NCBI RefSeq assembly: GCF_017901155.1
Contig: NZ_CP072800.1
Location: forward strand, 3,313,283 to 3,377,282
Length of the DNA stretch: 64,000 nucleotides
Origin: Candidatus Thiothrix anitrata
Lineage (GTDB): Bacteria; Pseudomonadota; Gammaproteobacteria; Thiotrichales; Thiotrichaceae
Reading direction: 5' to 3'
Positions within the stretch are counted from its first letter, which is position 1; every line of letters begins with the position of its first letter. The position numbers and the translations under genes are program-made. The notes beneath the pieces were generated by a model, which searched no databases, had not been told where the DNA came from, and saw only the letters and a list, made by a program, of their open reading frames with translations. Positions 43,144 through 51,354 of this stretch are shown one piece after another.

Positions 43144-43196
43144 AGCGGGTCTCCGTAGCTAAATTCCATACCAAGCATTTTGCAATAGCAATACTA

Positions 43197-44063
43197 TTAT
43201 GATGTTTCTGTTAGTTTTTTCAATGTTAAAGGTAGATTATCAATGAGACGAGCCTTACCCAGCCATGCCGAGCCTAGCACCACCAAATTGGTATCACCCT
43301 GCTCCGGCGGCAACAGGTCAACCGCCCGCCGGATTTCCACATAATCAGGCCGAAAACCGCGAGATTCCAGTGACTTCGCGGCATCTGCCTGTAGGGAGGC
43401 GTAATCGTGCCTACCTTTGTGCAGCGCGTCAACCACTTCACGTAATACCCGGTTAAATCCCGGTGCAAGCTGACGTTCCGCAGCGGTCAAATAACCGTTC
43501 CGCGAACTCATCGCCAAGCCATCCGCTTCCCGCACCGTCGGCAAACCTTCGATGCGAATATTCATATCCAGATCGCGCACCATCTGCCGAATCAGCATCA
43601 ATTGCTGAAAATCCTTTTCCCCAAACACCGCCACATCAGGCTGCACTAGGTTAAACAATTTACACACAACCGTAGCAACCCCGGTGAAATGCCCGGGACG
43701 CGCCGCGCCTTCCAATAACTCACTGATACCGGGGACTTCCACCCGCGTTGCCAAGCCGCCAGCGGGGTACATCATCGCAGGCGTGGGCGTAAACACCATT
43801 GCCGCGCCCGCAGTTTGCAGTTGGGCGCAGTCTTCTGCCAGTGTACGCGGATAAGCGGCGAGGTCTTCCTTACGATCAAATTGGGTGGGGTTTACAAAAA
43901 TGGATACCACCACTTTGCTGCCCAACTGCCGCGCCCGCTCCACCAAAGCCATGTGTCCGGCGTGTAAATTCCCCATTGTCGGCACAAAAGCTACCGTTTC
44001 ACCGGCTTTACGCCACGCGCTTAGCTCCTCACGGAGTGCGTCAATCGCTTGCACAATAATCAT
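43197..44063 (-). CDS. panC: Pantothenate synthetase
   Basis: The 288-residue enzyme ligates pantoate and beta-alanine with ATP. MGNLHAGHMALVERAR holds the HIGH-like motif, and FVNPTQFDRKEDLAAYPRT, GEKDFQQLMLIRQMVRDL and MSSRNGYLTAAER (KMSKS-like) complete the signature. Length is normal. panC lies 9 bp after panB, so they are co-transcribed. Confidence 0.97.
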   Translation of the reverse strand: MIIVQAIDALREELSAWRKAGETVAFVPTMGNLHAGHMALVERARQLGSKVVVSIFVNPTQFDRKEDLAAYPRTLAEDCAQLQTAGAAMVFTPTPAMMYPAGGLATRVEVPGISELLEGAARPGHFTGVATVVCKLFNLVQPDVAVFGEKDFQQLMLIRQMVRDLDMNIRIEGLPTVREADGLAMSSRNGYLTAAERQLAPGFNRVLREVVDALHKGRHDYASLQADAAKSLESRGFRPDYVEIRRAVDLLPPEQGDTNLVVLGSAWLGKARLIDNLPLTLKKLTETS

Positions 44064-44072
44064 ACTAATCGC

Positions 44073-44885
44073 TCAAAAGAAACAATGTTGATCTTGCGGG
44101 AACGCACCCACCTTGACCGCTTGCACATAAGACGCAACCGCCTGCGGAATGGTTGCACCCGCACCGATAAAGTCTTGGGAAAACTTCGGGGCGCGTGGTG
44201 AAATGCCCAACATATCATAGAGCACCAACACCTGACCGTCGCATTCGCGCCCTGCCCCGATGCCAATCACCGGAATGCTTAACGCATGACTGATATGTTG
44301 CGCCAAACTGACCGGGACGCACTCCAGCACCAACAAATCCGCACCGGCTTCTTGCAGCGCGTGTGCATCCGCTAACATTTGTTGCGCTACCGCTTCATCA
44401 CGGCCTTGCACCCGATAACCGCCGAGTTTGTGTACCGATTGCGGTTGCAACCCCAAGTGCGCACACACCGGAACCCCGTGATGCGCCAATTGCGCCACCG
44501 TTGCGACTTGCGGCGCACCGCCTTCGAGTTTCACCATCTGCGCCCCACCCTCTTGCATTAACCGCGCACTGTTGCGCAAGGCTAATTCGGGCGAGGTATA
44601 ACTCATAAACGGCAAATCACCGATCACCAAAGCCCGCTGGCACGCACGCGCCACCGCACGGGTGTGGTAAACCATTTCATCCATCGTCACCGGGACTGTG
44701 GTTTCATGACCCTGAATGACCATCCCTAATGAATCACCCACCAACAAAATATCAACGCCTTGTGCATCCAGCACCCGCGAAAAACTGGCATCGTAAGCCG
44801 TCAGCATCGCGATTTTTTTCCCTTCACGCTTCATCTTATGCAAAGTAGTCACAGTGACACGGGCGGGGGCTTGGGTATTACTCAT
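44073..44885 (-). CDS. panB: 3-methyl-2-oxobutanoate hydroxymethyltransferase
   Basis: From ATG 44885 the 270-residue enzyme makes ketopantoate. It contains VTTLHKMKREGKKIAMLTAYDASF, DILLVGDSLGMVIQGHETTVPVTMDEM, VKLEGGAPQ and the metal and substrate residues of the class (Asp in DSLG, Glu in KLEG). The longer frame upstream reads through an unlikely Cys-rich leader and is rejected. It is the first pan gene and lies 55 bp downstream of the scpB end. Confidence 0.96.
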   Translation of the reverse strand: MSNTQAPARVTVTTLHKMKREGKKIAMLTAYDASFSRVLDAQGVDILLVGDSLGMVIQGHETTVPVTMDEMVYHTRAVARACQRALVIGDLPFMSYTSPELALRNSARLMQEGGAQMVKLEGGAPQVATVAQLAHHGVPVCAHLGLQPQSVHKLGGYRVQGRDEAVAQQMLADAHALQEAGADLLVLECVPVSLAQHISHALSIPVIGIGAGRECDGQVLVLYDMLGISPRAPKFSQDFIGAGATIPQAVASYVQAVKVGAFPQDQHCFF

Positions 44886-44940
44886 GGGATTTAGCTCCGA
44901 GAATCGGCAAAATGTTGCGGCGCAGTATAACACATTGGTT

Positions 44941-45495
44941 TTATTTACTGTCTAATGCCAAGGGCAATTGATCAATATCCAAACCTTTCATCGCTAACAG
45001 GCTAGGCAATTCATCCAATGACTTCAAGTTAAAATAATCAAGAAATTGGCGGGTTGTCCCCAGCATTTCTGGTCTGCCCGGTACATCCTTATGCCCTAGC
45101 ACCTTGACCCACTCGCGTTCCAGCAAGGTTTTAATCACATTCGCATTCACCGCGACACCGCGCACCGCCTCGATTTCCGCACGGGTAATCGGCTGTCGCC
45201 ACGCAATCAACGCCAACGTTTCAAGGAAAGCACGCGAATATTTCGCCGGTTTTTCCTCAGAATGACGCTGCACCCACGTCTGAAACGCCGCACGGGTTTG
45301 CAAGCGGAAACCACTCGCCGTTTCTTGCAACTCAAAACTTTGCGTCGCGCACGCCGCCTGCAAAGTGTGCAACGCCGCACGTATCGCCGAGCGCGACACA
45401 CGCTCTTCGGGCAGAAAATAGCTTTCCAACTGCTCAAGCGACAACGGCTTATCCGCCGTGAGCAAAATTGCTTGCAAAATCAGTTCCAAATTCAC
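44941..45495 (-). CDS. scpB: Segregation and condensation protein B
   Basis: The 184-residue protein is the ScpB kleisin-associated subunit of the SMC-ScpAB condensin. It has two winged-helix halves. The hallmark is AFLETLALIAWRQPITRAEIEAVRGV, then LGHKDVPGRPEMLGTTRQFLDYFNL. The start is a GTG at 45495 behind GGTGAG. scpA, usually just upstream, is missing: the next 540 bp hold no gene. That suggests either relocation or loss of the partner. Confidence 0.93.
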   Translation of the reverse strand: MNLELILQAILLTADKPLSLEQLESYFLPEERVSRSAIRAALHTLQAACATQSFELQETASGFRLQTRAAFQTWVQRHSEEKPAKYSRAFLETLALIAWRQPITRAEIEAVRGVAVNANVIKTLLEREWVKVLGHKDVPGRPEMLGTTRQFLDYFNLKSLDELPSLLAMKGLDIDQLPLALDSK

Positions 45496-46039
45496 CGCTC
45501 ACCCCATAGGGATTTCCGTTACAAAGTCGTGACAGCGCGGAAGCGTAGCCCGATGCGGGGGGATGTGCAAGCGGTGCGCAGGGGTGTATTTGGTGTGGGT
45601 ATTTTTAATCAACTTATGCTACAGTTTCCAGCAATCAGGTAATACCCCACAACAGCACACCAATCATAACAACACGCACCCGACCCTATGCTGGTCTGTT
45701 ATGACTCGGTAGGGCGGTAGCGTGTTTGTGGTTTGTGACGTGGTGTTAGACAACTAGTTGTACGTTAATAAGAATGTACGTGTCGTATTCTGTGCGAATC
45801 TCAGATTGGACGGAACGATGGCGAATTGGTATAGAAGTCCGTGTTCAATAAACTGTCACAGGCGCGGTATACTGATATTTCAGGACGCTGGATATACAAC
45901 TGAGGCACCTGCAAAAATACGTCAATGACGTAGCTATAGCACTATATGTTGTGGTTTCCTAAAAAGTGGCCTACATCATGTGCAATTTTGCAAGTGGCTC
46001 AACTGTTATGCCCATTTATCAAATCTCAAGGGAGTAAAT
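45496..46039. other. Gene-poor gap with a long imperfect hairpin
   Basis: This 544-bp gap has no credible coding frame. It holds an imperfect hairpin: AACACGC (45671-45677), CCG and CCCTA pair with TAGGG (45710-45714), CGG and GCGTGTT (45720-45726), with a 21-nt loop. Downstream come GTTAGAC (45745-45751) and the palindrome ACAACTAGTTGT. It marks the boundary between core genes and the AT-rich orphan-gene island. Confidence 0.5.
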
Positions 46040-46306
46040 ATGAATTGTCCTTATTGTATGAGTGAAATTAATCAATCAGCTACTGTTTGTCGTGTTTGCG
46101 GAGCAACAGAAATACTAAAAAGAAATAAATTCTTTGTGGTTCTTGCTGCTTTAGTTTTTTTCTTAGGTGTTTTTATTGCTTTTACAATTATGATAATCTC
46201 TGGCAACGGGGTAGGCACTATTATTACTTTGATTATTTTTGGACTTATCAGTAGTTTAATTTCAAAAATCAAACGCGGCACTACTTGGGTCAGAAAAATC
46301 GGGTAA
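46040..46306 (+). CDS. Small zinc-ribbon membrane protein
   Basis: ATG 46040 behind AGGGAG gives 88 residues. The first 20 form a zinc ribbon with two CxxC knuckles, MNCPYCMSE and CRVCGA. Two hydrophobic helices follow (FFVVLAALVFFLGVFIAFTI and IITLIIFGLISSLI). The gene is AT-rich. Function unknown; such ribbon-plus-TM proteins are common in mobile islands. It is followed after 56 bp by the HhH protein gene, on the same strand. Confidence 0.7.
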   Translation: MNCPYCMSEINQSATVCRVCGATEILKRNKFFVVLAALVFFLGVFIAFTIMIISGNGVGTIITLIIFGLISSLISKIKRGTTWVRKIG

Positions 46307-46362
46307 TTTTTAGTATTTAGTTATTTGTCACGACTAATACATATTTGCAATACGGAAACAAA

Positions 46363-47154
46363 ATGAATCAAATTTATCAAAAAGCAAAGAAATTCTTAAT
46401 TGAGAAGATTTCAGATGTCAATGCCGAAGAGATTTTAGATAGTTATTTAACATTACCTGATGGTAGTAATAATCATTTGACTATCAATGAGATATTTTTT
46501 AGGTTACTTGGCTCAGCACAAAACTCTAACATGAAGGCTGGTGTTATTGGTGGCTCAATTGATGGCATTCACAACTTAGGCAAAGCATTATATGACTTTG
46601 ACCCCAAAAAAATTCACCAAGAATTTTCAAATAAACCTAATGAGCTACTTGACCACATAATAACAACACTTAATCCTCGTGGTCAGATTAGAGATACACC
46701 AAAAAGTTTATGGCCAAAATTTACAAGAACAATTATTTCTACCGCCGCATTTCTTGATCAATTTGATACGAATGATGATTTTTATAATTGGGCTAATCAT
46801 TTATATCAAGACCGTCGATCAATGGCAGCTTTACCTATGATTTTAGCAGCAGAGATTGATGGGATTGGCTATCCACTTGCTTGTGACTTCTTAAAAGAAC
46901 TAGGTTTTATAAATTACGGGAAACCAGATGTTCATATTATTGATATATTTTCTGGCATTGGGCTTTGTGACTCAAAAGCATCACCTTATCAGATTCAGAA
47001 GATAATTACAGAGATAGCTGATTCTGCTCAAGTTTCTCCTTATAACGTCGACAAATTATTTTGGTTAATTGGAAGCGGAAAATTTTACAATCATCCCAAT
47101 ATCGGCATGATAGGAAGGAAGAAAGAAGAATTTATTGCCGAATTAATAGCATAA
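46363..47154 (+). CDS. HhH-GPD-like (DNA glycosylase-fold) protein
   Basis: From ATG 46363 (GGAAAC upstream) the 263-residue protein has one recognisable element, EIDGIGYPLACDFLKELGF, a helix-hairpin-helix, followed by NYGKPDVHIIDIF. This resembles the LPGVG...VDTHVxR segment of endonuclease III-like glycosylases, with Asp in the catalytic position. The catalytic Lys and the FeS cysteines of EndoIII are not apparent. Low GC and the orphan setting suggest acquisition. A DNA repair or base-modification defence role is only a hypothesis. Confidence 0.55.
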   Translation: MNQIYQKAKKFLIEKISDVNAEEILDSYLTLPDGSNNHLTINEIFFRLLGSAQNSNMKAGVIGGSIDGIHNLGKALYDFDPKKIHQEFSNKPNELLDHIITTLNPRGQIRDTPKSLWPKFTRTIISTAAFLDQFDTNDDFYNWANHLYQDRRSMAALPMILAAEIDGIGYPLACDFLKELGFINYGKPDVHIIDIFSGIGLCDSKASPYQIQKIITEIADSAQVSPYNVDKLFWLIGSGKFYNHPNIGMIGRKKEEFIAELIA

Positions 47155-47170
47155 CGAATCATTCGACGAC

Positions 47171-47198
47171 GGACGCGGTGACAGCCCGCGTCTTCGTT
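47171..47198 (+). terminator. Terminator of the HhH protein gene
   Basis: GACGCGG (47172-47178) pairs with CCGCGTC (47186-47192) around a short loop, followed by TTCGTTTTA. It lies 17 bp after the stop at 47154. Confidence 0.75.
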
Positions 47199-47242
47199 TT
47201 ATTTACTCCCCGCCGCGCCCGTCAACCGAGACGTTGATACTG

Positions 47243-47337
47243 TAAGTACTCATGCAAAAGTTTTTCGGAAAATTCACTCTTTACAAATCAATAAGTTACA
47301 CCCGTAAAGTTCCGGGAAACTTATGCCTGAGTACTTA
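47243..47337. mobile_element. MITE-like element with 26-bp inverted ends and TA duplication
   Basis: AGTACTCA (47245-47252) and TGAGTACT (47328-47335) open a 26-bp imperfect terminal inverted repeat; 22 of 26 positions match. TA flanks each side (47243-47244 and 47336-47337). The 91-bp element codes for nothing. TA duplication is typical of IS630/Tc1-mariner transposition, so a non-autonomous derivative is inferred. No other copy was seen in the window. Confidence 0.6.
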
Positions 47338-47393
47338 GAAAAGCTATAAAATTGAATTTTTAACTCACTTTCGTCATACAATCAAAAATCACT

Positions 47394-47831
47394 ATGGAAA
47401 AAATAGCAATCATCCGAGACAAATCCGAACTTGATAGCACTGCTTATGTGGAAATTATTTCAGGAAAATATCAAGGAAAACACTGGCAAAATGGAAGTTT
47501 ATTCTTTGATGAAGAAACTTTCGGATATATTGAACCTATTTTCAGAAGAAATATAAGTGGATACGATCACTATAATATGAATGATGGCTCAAAAACAGAA
47601 TGGCTAAAAATTATACTTGAGCTACAAGAGCTAAACGATATTTTATCAGCAAGCACCAACTTCTCTGATTGTTTAGATAGCATAGGCTTTATATTTAAAA
47701 GCACTAAAGTTCAATTCCAAGAAAACCATATTGAAGCAAAGGAACAGCTTATTAAGCTTAACAATGAACTTATAACTTGGGCTAAAGAAGAATTAAAAAC
47801 ACATGAACATATAGCAATTCTTGGCTTATAA
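47394..47831 (+). CDS. Orphan protein of unknown function
   Basis: The 145-residue AT-rich gene encodes an acidic soluble protein with no signal peptide. IIRDKSELDSTAYVEI starts it, and the second half is helical (LKIILELQELNDILSA, KEQLIKLNNELITWAK). The start is ATG 47394; the ribosome site is poor. It is followed after 17 bp by another orphan gene on the same strand, so they may be co-transcribed. Immunity proteins of polymorphic toxins look similar in size and composition, but nothing shows this. Confidence 0.6.
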   Translation: MEKIAIIRDKSELDSTAYVEIISGKYQGKHWQNGSLFFDEETFGYIEPIFRRNISGYDHYNMNDGSKTEWLKIILELQELNDILSASTNFSDCLDSIGFIFKSTKVQFQENHIEAKEQLIKLNNELITWAKEELKTHEHIAILGL

Positions 47832-47848
47832 TGAGGTATTGACCTATT

Positions 47849-48319
47849 ATGATACAGATATTTTCAATATTTGCTGACTATTTTCAATTTATCTTAATGG
47901 ATGAGGATTCTCAAACTGATTTCTCTACTATTTGGACAGCCGAAGCATTAGATAAAACACTAGCCAGTACTGAAACTGCCATTTGCCCAGTAACTTTTAG
48001 AAATATTGATGTTACTGTTGAAATTGAGATTCTAGACAGCCCACCAATAATCAATCTAGCAGACTGGGATAATGCAGTTGAGGCATCAATAACTATATCA
48101 TCAGGTAAACTTATTATCATGGGATGCACTGATTATATACCCGATGCACCAAGAATAGATATTCAGCCAGCAACTTACCATTGCATATCTTTAGCTAAAG
48201 GATTGGACACAATAAAAACAGAATGGGAATCGGCTAATGATCTTTATCGTGTTTGTTTATGGCCAGGTTCTTACCGAACACCGCAGATATTAAAAAAATA
48301 TAATCATCTAAACACCTGA
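47849..48319 (+). CDS. Orphan protein of unknown function
   Basis: The 156-residue protein has a beta-rich look: FADYFQFILMDEDSQ, then TFRNIDVTVEIEILDSPP and WDNAVEASITISSGKLIIMG. The last part reads DLYRVCLWPGSYRTPQIL. I recall this pattern from a widespread small family often found in toxin-immunity or competence-related loci, but have no name for it. It has no signal peptide or membrane helix. Last gene of the AT-rich island on the plus strand. Confidence 0.6.
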   Translation: MIQIFSIFADYFQFILMDEDSQTDFSTIWTAEALDKTLASTETAICPVTFRNIDVTVEIEILDSPPIINLADWDNAVEASITISSGKLIIMGCTDYIPDAPRIDIQPATYHCISLAKGLDTIKTEWESANDLYRVCLWPGSYRTPQILKKYNHLNT

Positions 48320-48443
48320 GATACTCTAATAGAACTTTAAATAACCTTACCCCTAAAAAACACAGTCAATACTTGAAATATTCAACCCATAAAAAATTCG
48401 TTACCTTAATTGACAATTCCCTGCAACACTCATCAACTCTACT

Positions 48444-48854
48444 TTAAACCTTATACTCAAACGGATTCAGCAACCCAACATCAAAACATTCAAAATCCGT
48501 GATATTCCTTGTGACGACAATCAGCTTATTCACTTTAGCGATTGCTGCGATCATTGCGTCTTCGTATAAGGTGTCAGATTTTTTATGCATCAGCTTTGCC
48601 CAAGTGCGAAAAGCATCAGCGTCTAAAGCTAAAATATTATAGGTGGCAGCTACGTTATCCAGCCATATTTCCAATTCGGCTGCACGTTGGCTATCCTGAT
48701 CCCGCGTTAATTCTATACCCGCCTGAATTTCAGCTAATGTTACCGCCGAGAGGTATAAATCCTTATCGTCGACTGACTGAATCCACGCGACAACTGCCCC
48801 ATGCGGTTTTTGTCTCCTGAGTTCAGAGACAACATTCGTATCCAACAAGTACAT
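48444..48854 (-). CDS. PIN-domain ribonuclease toxin (VapC/FitB type)
   Basis: The 136-residue protein has the PIN acidic residues in order: Asp 5 in YLLDTNVVSEL, Glu in AVTLAEIQAGIE, Asp in YEDAMIAAIA, and a last Asp in TRNITDFECFDV. VapC toxins cleave tRNA or rRNA. The antitoxin gene ends 3 bp upstream, an operon typical of toxin-antitoxin systems. FitB of Neisseria is a close match in the ending DFxxFDV-LLNPF. Confidence 0.92.
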   Translation of the reverse strand: MYLLDTNVVSELRRQKPHGAVVAWIQSVDDKDLYLSAVTLAEIQAGIELTRDQDSQRAAELEIWLDNVAATYNILALDADAFRTWAKLMHKKSDTLYEDAMIAAIAKVNKLIVVTRNITDFECFDVGLLNPFEYKV

Positions 48855-48857
48855 GAT

Positions 48858-49115
48858 TTATAGAACCTCTTGTACCTGTCTTCTGCGAGCTTGCCCGCGC
48901 TCTGGCAACACAAGCTCACCCCGCCCCGCGTCAGACAGCAATAAATCTTTCAGTGATGGTTTTGCGACGGCTTGGAGTCTACGCCAGACTTCAACAGGAA
49001 CGAGAACCGCCGTTTCAGCACCACGCCGGGTGACTACTTGCGGCCCTTGCGCAAGACATGCATCCAAAAACTCGCTAAACCGCGCTTTAGCATCTTGAAC
49101 AGCCCAAGTTTGCAT
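48858..49115 (-). CDS. Antitoxin of the Phd/YefM type
   Basis: The 85-residue protein starts at ATG 49115: GAGGT is 7 nt upstream, while the ATG at 49121 is too close to it. WAVQDAKARFSEFLDACLAQGPQVVTRRG and AVLVPVEVWRRL are the Phd/YefM DNA-binding domain. The tail with Glu and Arg probably covers the toxin. It is first in the operon with the PIN toxin and likely autoregulates through the inverted repeat at 49132-49151. Confidence 0.92.
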   Translation of the reverse strand: MQTWAVQDAKARFSEFLDACLAQGPQVVTRRGAETAVLVPVEVWRRLQAVAKPSLKDLLLSDAGRGELVLPERGQARRRQVQEVL

Positions 49116-49131
49116 AAGCATACCTCGAAAT

Positions 49132-49151
49132 GACTAGTTAGATGACCAGTC
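49132..49151. promoter_or_regulatory. Probable antitoxin operator
   Basis: GACTAGT (49132-49138) and ACCAGTC (49145-49151) form an inverted repeat matching at 6 of 7 positions with a 6-bp spacer, directly upstream of the antitoxin ribosome site. This is where Phd-type antitoxins usually bind. Confidence 0.45.
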
Positions 49152-49191
49152 TATCCCGCCTGCTTTTAAAGCGCAAATCTTACCGCACCGC

Positions 49192-49226
49192 CACCCCTTG
49201 CGGGGGAAGGGGTTGGGGATGGGGGG
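49192..49226. repeat. G-rich dispersed repeat, copy 1
   Basis: CACCCCTTGCGGGGGAAGGG followed by TTGGGGATGGGGGG, nearly identical to 61736-61770. This copy is intergenic, between the antitoxin operator and the end of rdgC. Confidence 0.85.
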
Positions 49227-49244
49227 TGATTCGGAATATTGCGA

Positions 49245-50153
49245 CTAGGACTCCACCACCGGATTGAAACACCCCATTAAATCCGCCAACAACTGCGACA
49301 CTTCACCCGTCATCAGGGCAAATTCAATATCCAGCCGCTCTGCGTGCGATTGCGGGTCTGCGTCTTTCAGGGTGTCTTCTAAGACATCAAGAAAGCGCAC
49401 CTTGCGCACTTGTAATTCATCAGTCAGCACAAAGCTGATCTTATCCGCCCACACCAAACCCAGTTTTGACACCACTTTACCAGCAGCAAAGTTGGCTTGT
49501 ACCGCTTCGGTGGTCAGCTCGTGGCGTTTGAAAACTGCGACACTTTTTTCATCGCCCTGACTGCGCAATTCGCATTCTTCACCCAAACTAAACGGCGCGG
49601 GCAGCACCCCTTCTTTGAGCCATTGCGTCATTAAAAATGTCGGGGTAGTCTCAGTTTTTGGTACGGTCAGCGGTAACGACCCCACACAGGTGCGCAGCAA
49701 TTTGGTCAAGCGTTCGGCTTGTGCCGCTGCTGATGTATTAATCACCATCCAGCCATTGACCGGATCAAGCCAAGCATCCATTTTGCGGGTGCGAGTAAAC
49801 GCTTGTGGCAATAATTCAAACTCTATTTGTTCGCGTAAGTCTTTCTTTTCGCGATTGCTAATTTTACGGTCTTCTTTGAGTTCAATGTCAGCAACGCGCT
49901 CATCCAATTCTTCACGGATCACCGAGGCAGGCAGCATACGTTCTTGGTGCGCCAAAGTAAGCAGCATGTAGTTACCAGACACCAGTAGCATTTGTTCGCT
50001 GTTACGCCCAAAGGGTGAAACCCAGCCGCTGGCTTCGCGTTGTTCTTTATTGCAGCCGAGAAACGGCTTGCTTTCCAGTGCATCGTGCAATTCTTCTGGG
50101 GTAACGCTGAAATCGCTACCTAAACGGAGCAAATGAAGATTTTTAAACCACAT
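49245..50153 (-). CDS. rdgC: Recombination-associated protein RdgC
   Basis: The 302-residue protein matches E. coli RdgC in length and in MWFKNLHLLRL, GWVSPFGRNSEQMLL, LPASVIREELDERV and LVWADKISFVLTDELQVRKVRFLDVL. RdgC forms a ring-shaped dimer on double-stranded DNA and limits RecA activity. It stands alone. CGGAGC precedes the ATG. Confidence 0.95.
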   Translation of the reverse strand: MWFKNLHLLRLGSDFSVTPEELHDALESKPFLGCNKEQREASGWVSPFGRNSEQMLLVSGNYMLLTLAHQERMLPASVIREELDERVADIELKEDRKISNREKKDLREQIEFELLPQAFTRTRKMDAWLDPVNGWMVINTSAAAQAERLTKLLRTCVGSLPLTVPKTETTPTFLMTQWLKEGVLPAPFSLGEECELRSQGDEKSVAVFKRHELTTEAVQANFAAGKVVSKLGLVWADKISFVLTDELQVRKVRFLDVLEDTLKDADPQSHAERLDIEFALMTGEVSQLLADLMGCFNPVVES

Positions 50154-50209
50154 ACGGTGATGCCTTGTTATGGATTGCGGGTGCGCGGATTATGCCAAGC
50201 CTGCCGGGG

Positions 50210-51343
50210 TTAAACCAGCGGTAATGTCCCGAATTTCCCCCAAGGGTTTTGCAGCCCTAGCCATTGCTGTGCCAGTGTGCCATAGACTTTGCGGAAATCC
50301 ACGGTTTGTTGCGGGTTGCCATTAGCATCCAACTCGTGCAAAGCTGGTGCATCACCGTAAATGCCGCCGCGCACCCGCCCACCCAACAACAATTGGGCGG
50401 AAGCCGTGCCGTGATCAGTACCTTTACCCCTGTTTTCCTGCGGTCGCCGCCCGAATTCCGAATACGTCATTAGCACCACATCATTCCACCGCCCACCGCG
50501 CTGCATTGCCCGCGCAAACGAGTCCAAGCCACCAGCAAGATGGTGCAATAAGTTGCTATGCGCCACGACTTGATTACTGTGCGTATCAAAACCTTCCTGC
50601 GTCACTAAATACACTGACGCATTCACCCCGCTGAGAATCATCTGCGCCACCGATTCCAGATCACGCCCCAAGGCACTGGTGGAAAACGGCACACCTAGAG
50701 CCGCTGGTTTGCGTAATTTACTCTCTAATTGCTGGCCTGCTGCATAAAGCTTATGCTGGGTGCGAGTTAAATGCGCCAACGCTGGGGTCACGTTTGTGGG
50801 TGCAATATCCTCCACCAAACCGACTTGACTGAGGAAAACCGCCGGGCTTTGCATCGCCAGTGCGTTACAATTCTTCCCCAGCAACGGCCCCAGTTGTTCG
50901 CCCATCACAATGCCATGCAAACCATTGCGTGCCGCCAATGTTTGCGCCAACCAACCCTGCTCAGGCGCACTGGGTGCGGTGCTGGCGGTTTCCCAAATGT
51001 CATTAGAACGAAAATGCGACAAGTCCCCGTGTGGATAACCAACCCCTTGCACCCATGCCATTTGCCCTGCATCCCACCAAGGCTTGAGGGTTTTCAGGTA
51101 GGGGTTAACGCCCATTCCTTGCCCTGTATCAATCACTTGATGGCGCGGTATCGCCAAGGTCGGGCGCAAGGAATAATACAAAGGGTCAGCATGGGGAATC
51201 AGGGTGTTAAAACCATCATTGCCACCTGACAATTTAACCAGCACAAGGACGCGCTGCTGCTTAGAACTAGCCAATGCGGTTTGTGGCAACCACCCCACCA
51301 GCGGGGCAGCGGCACTCCATTGTAAAAAAGCTCGGCGATTCAT
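50210..51343 (-). CDS. DUF1501 protein (Tat-exported)
   Basis: The 377-residue protein starts with a Tat signal, MNRRAFLQWSAAAPLVGWL, ending near ALASS. It then follows the DUF1501 pattern: LVLVKLSGGNDGFNTLIPH, RPTLAIPRHQVI, QVQGVGYP-like WVQGVGYPHGDLSHFRSNDIWE, and MTYSEFGRRPQENRGKGTDHGTA. The family resembles alkaline-phosphatase-fold sulfatases. It is 11 bp downstream of the DUF1800 gene, the usual partner of DUF1501 in many bacteria. The substrate is unknown. Confidence 0.88.
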   Translation of the reverse strand: MNRRAFLQWSAAAPLVGWLPQTALASSKQQRVLVLVKLSGGNDGFNTLIPHADPLYYSLRPTLAIPRHQVIDTGQGMGVNPYLKTLKPWWDAGQMAWVQGVGYPHGDLSHFRSNDIWETASTAPSAPEQGWLAQTLAARNGLHGIVMGEQLGPLLGKNCNALAMQSPAVFLSQVGLVEDIAPTNVTPALAHLTRTQHKLYAAGQQLESKLRKPAALGVPFSTSALGRDLESVAQMILSGVNASVYLVTQEGFDTHSNQVVAHSNLLHHLAGGLDSFARAMQRGGRWNDVVLMTYSEFGRRPQENRGKGTDHGTASAQLLLGGRVRGGIYGDAPALHELDANGNPQQTVDFRKVYGTLAQQWLGLQNPWGKFGTLPLV

Positions 51344-51354
51344 CAGATTACCCC

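Noticed and set aside
45661-45751. Possible integron attC site (hairpin plus GTTAGAC core)
   Set aside because: The core GTTAGAC at 45745 has no convincing inverse core RYYYAAC at the matching distance on the left, no integrase lies in the window, and the following genes are not separated by similar sites.
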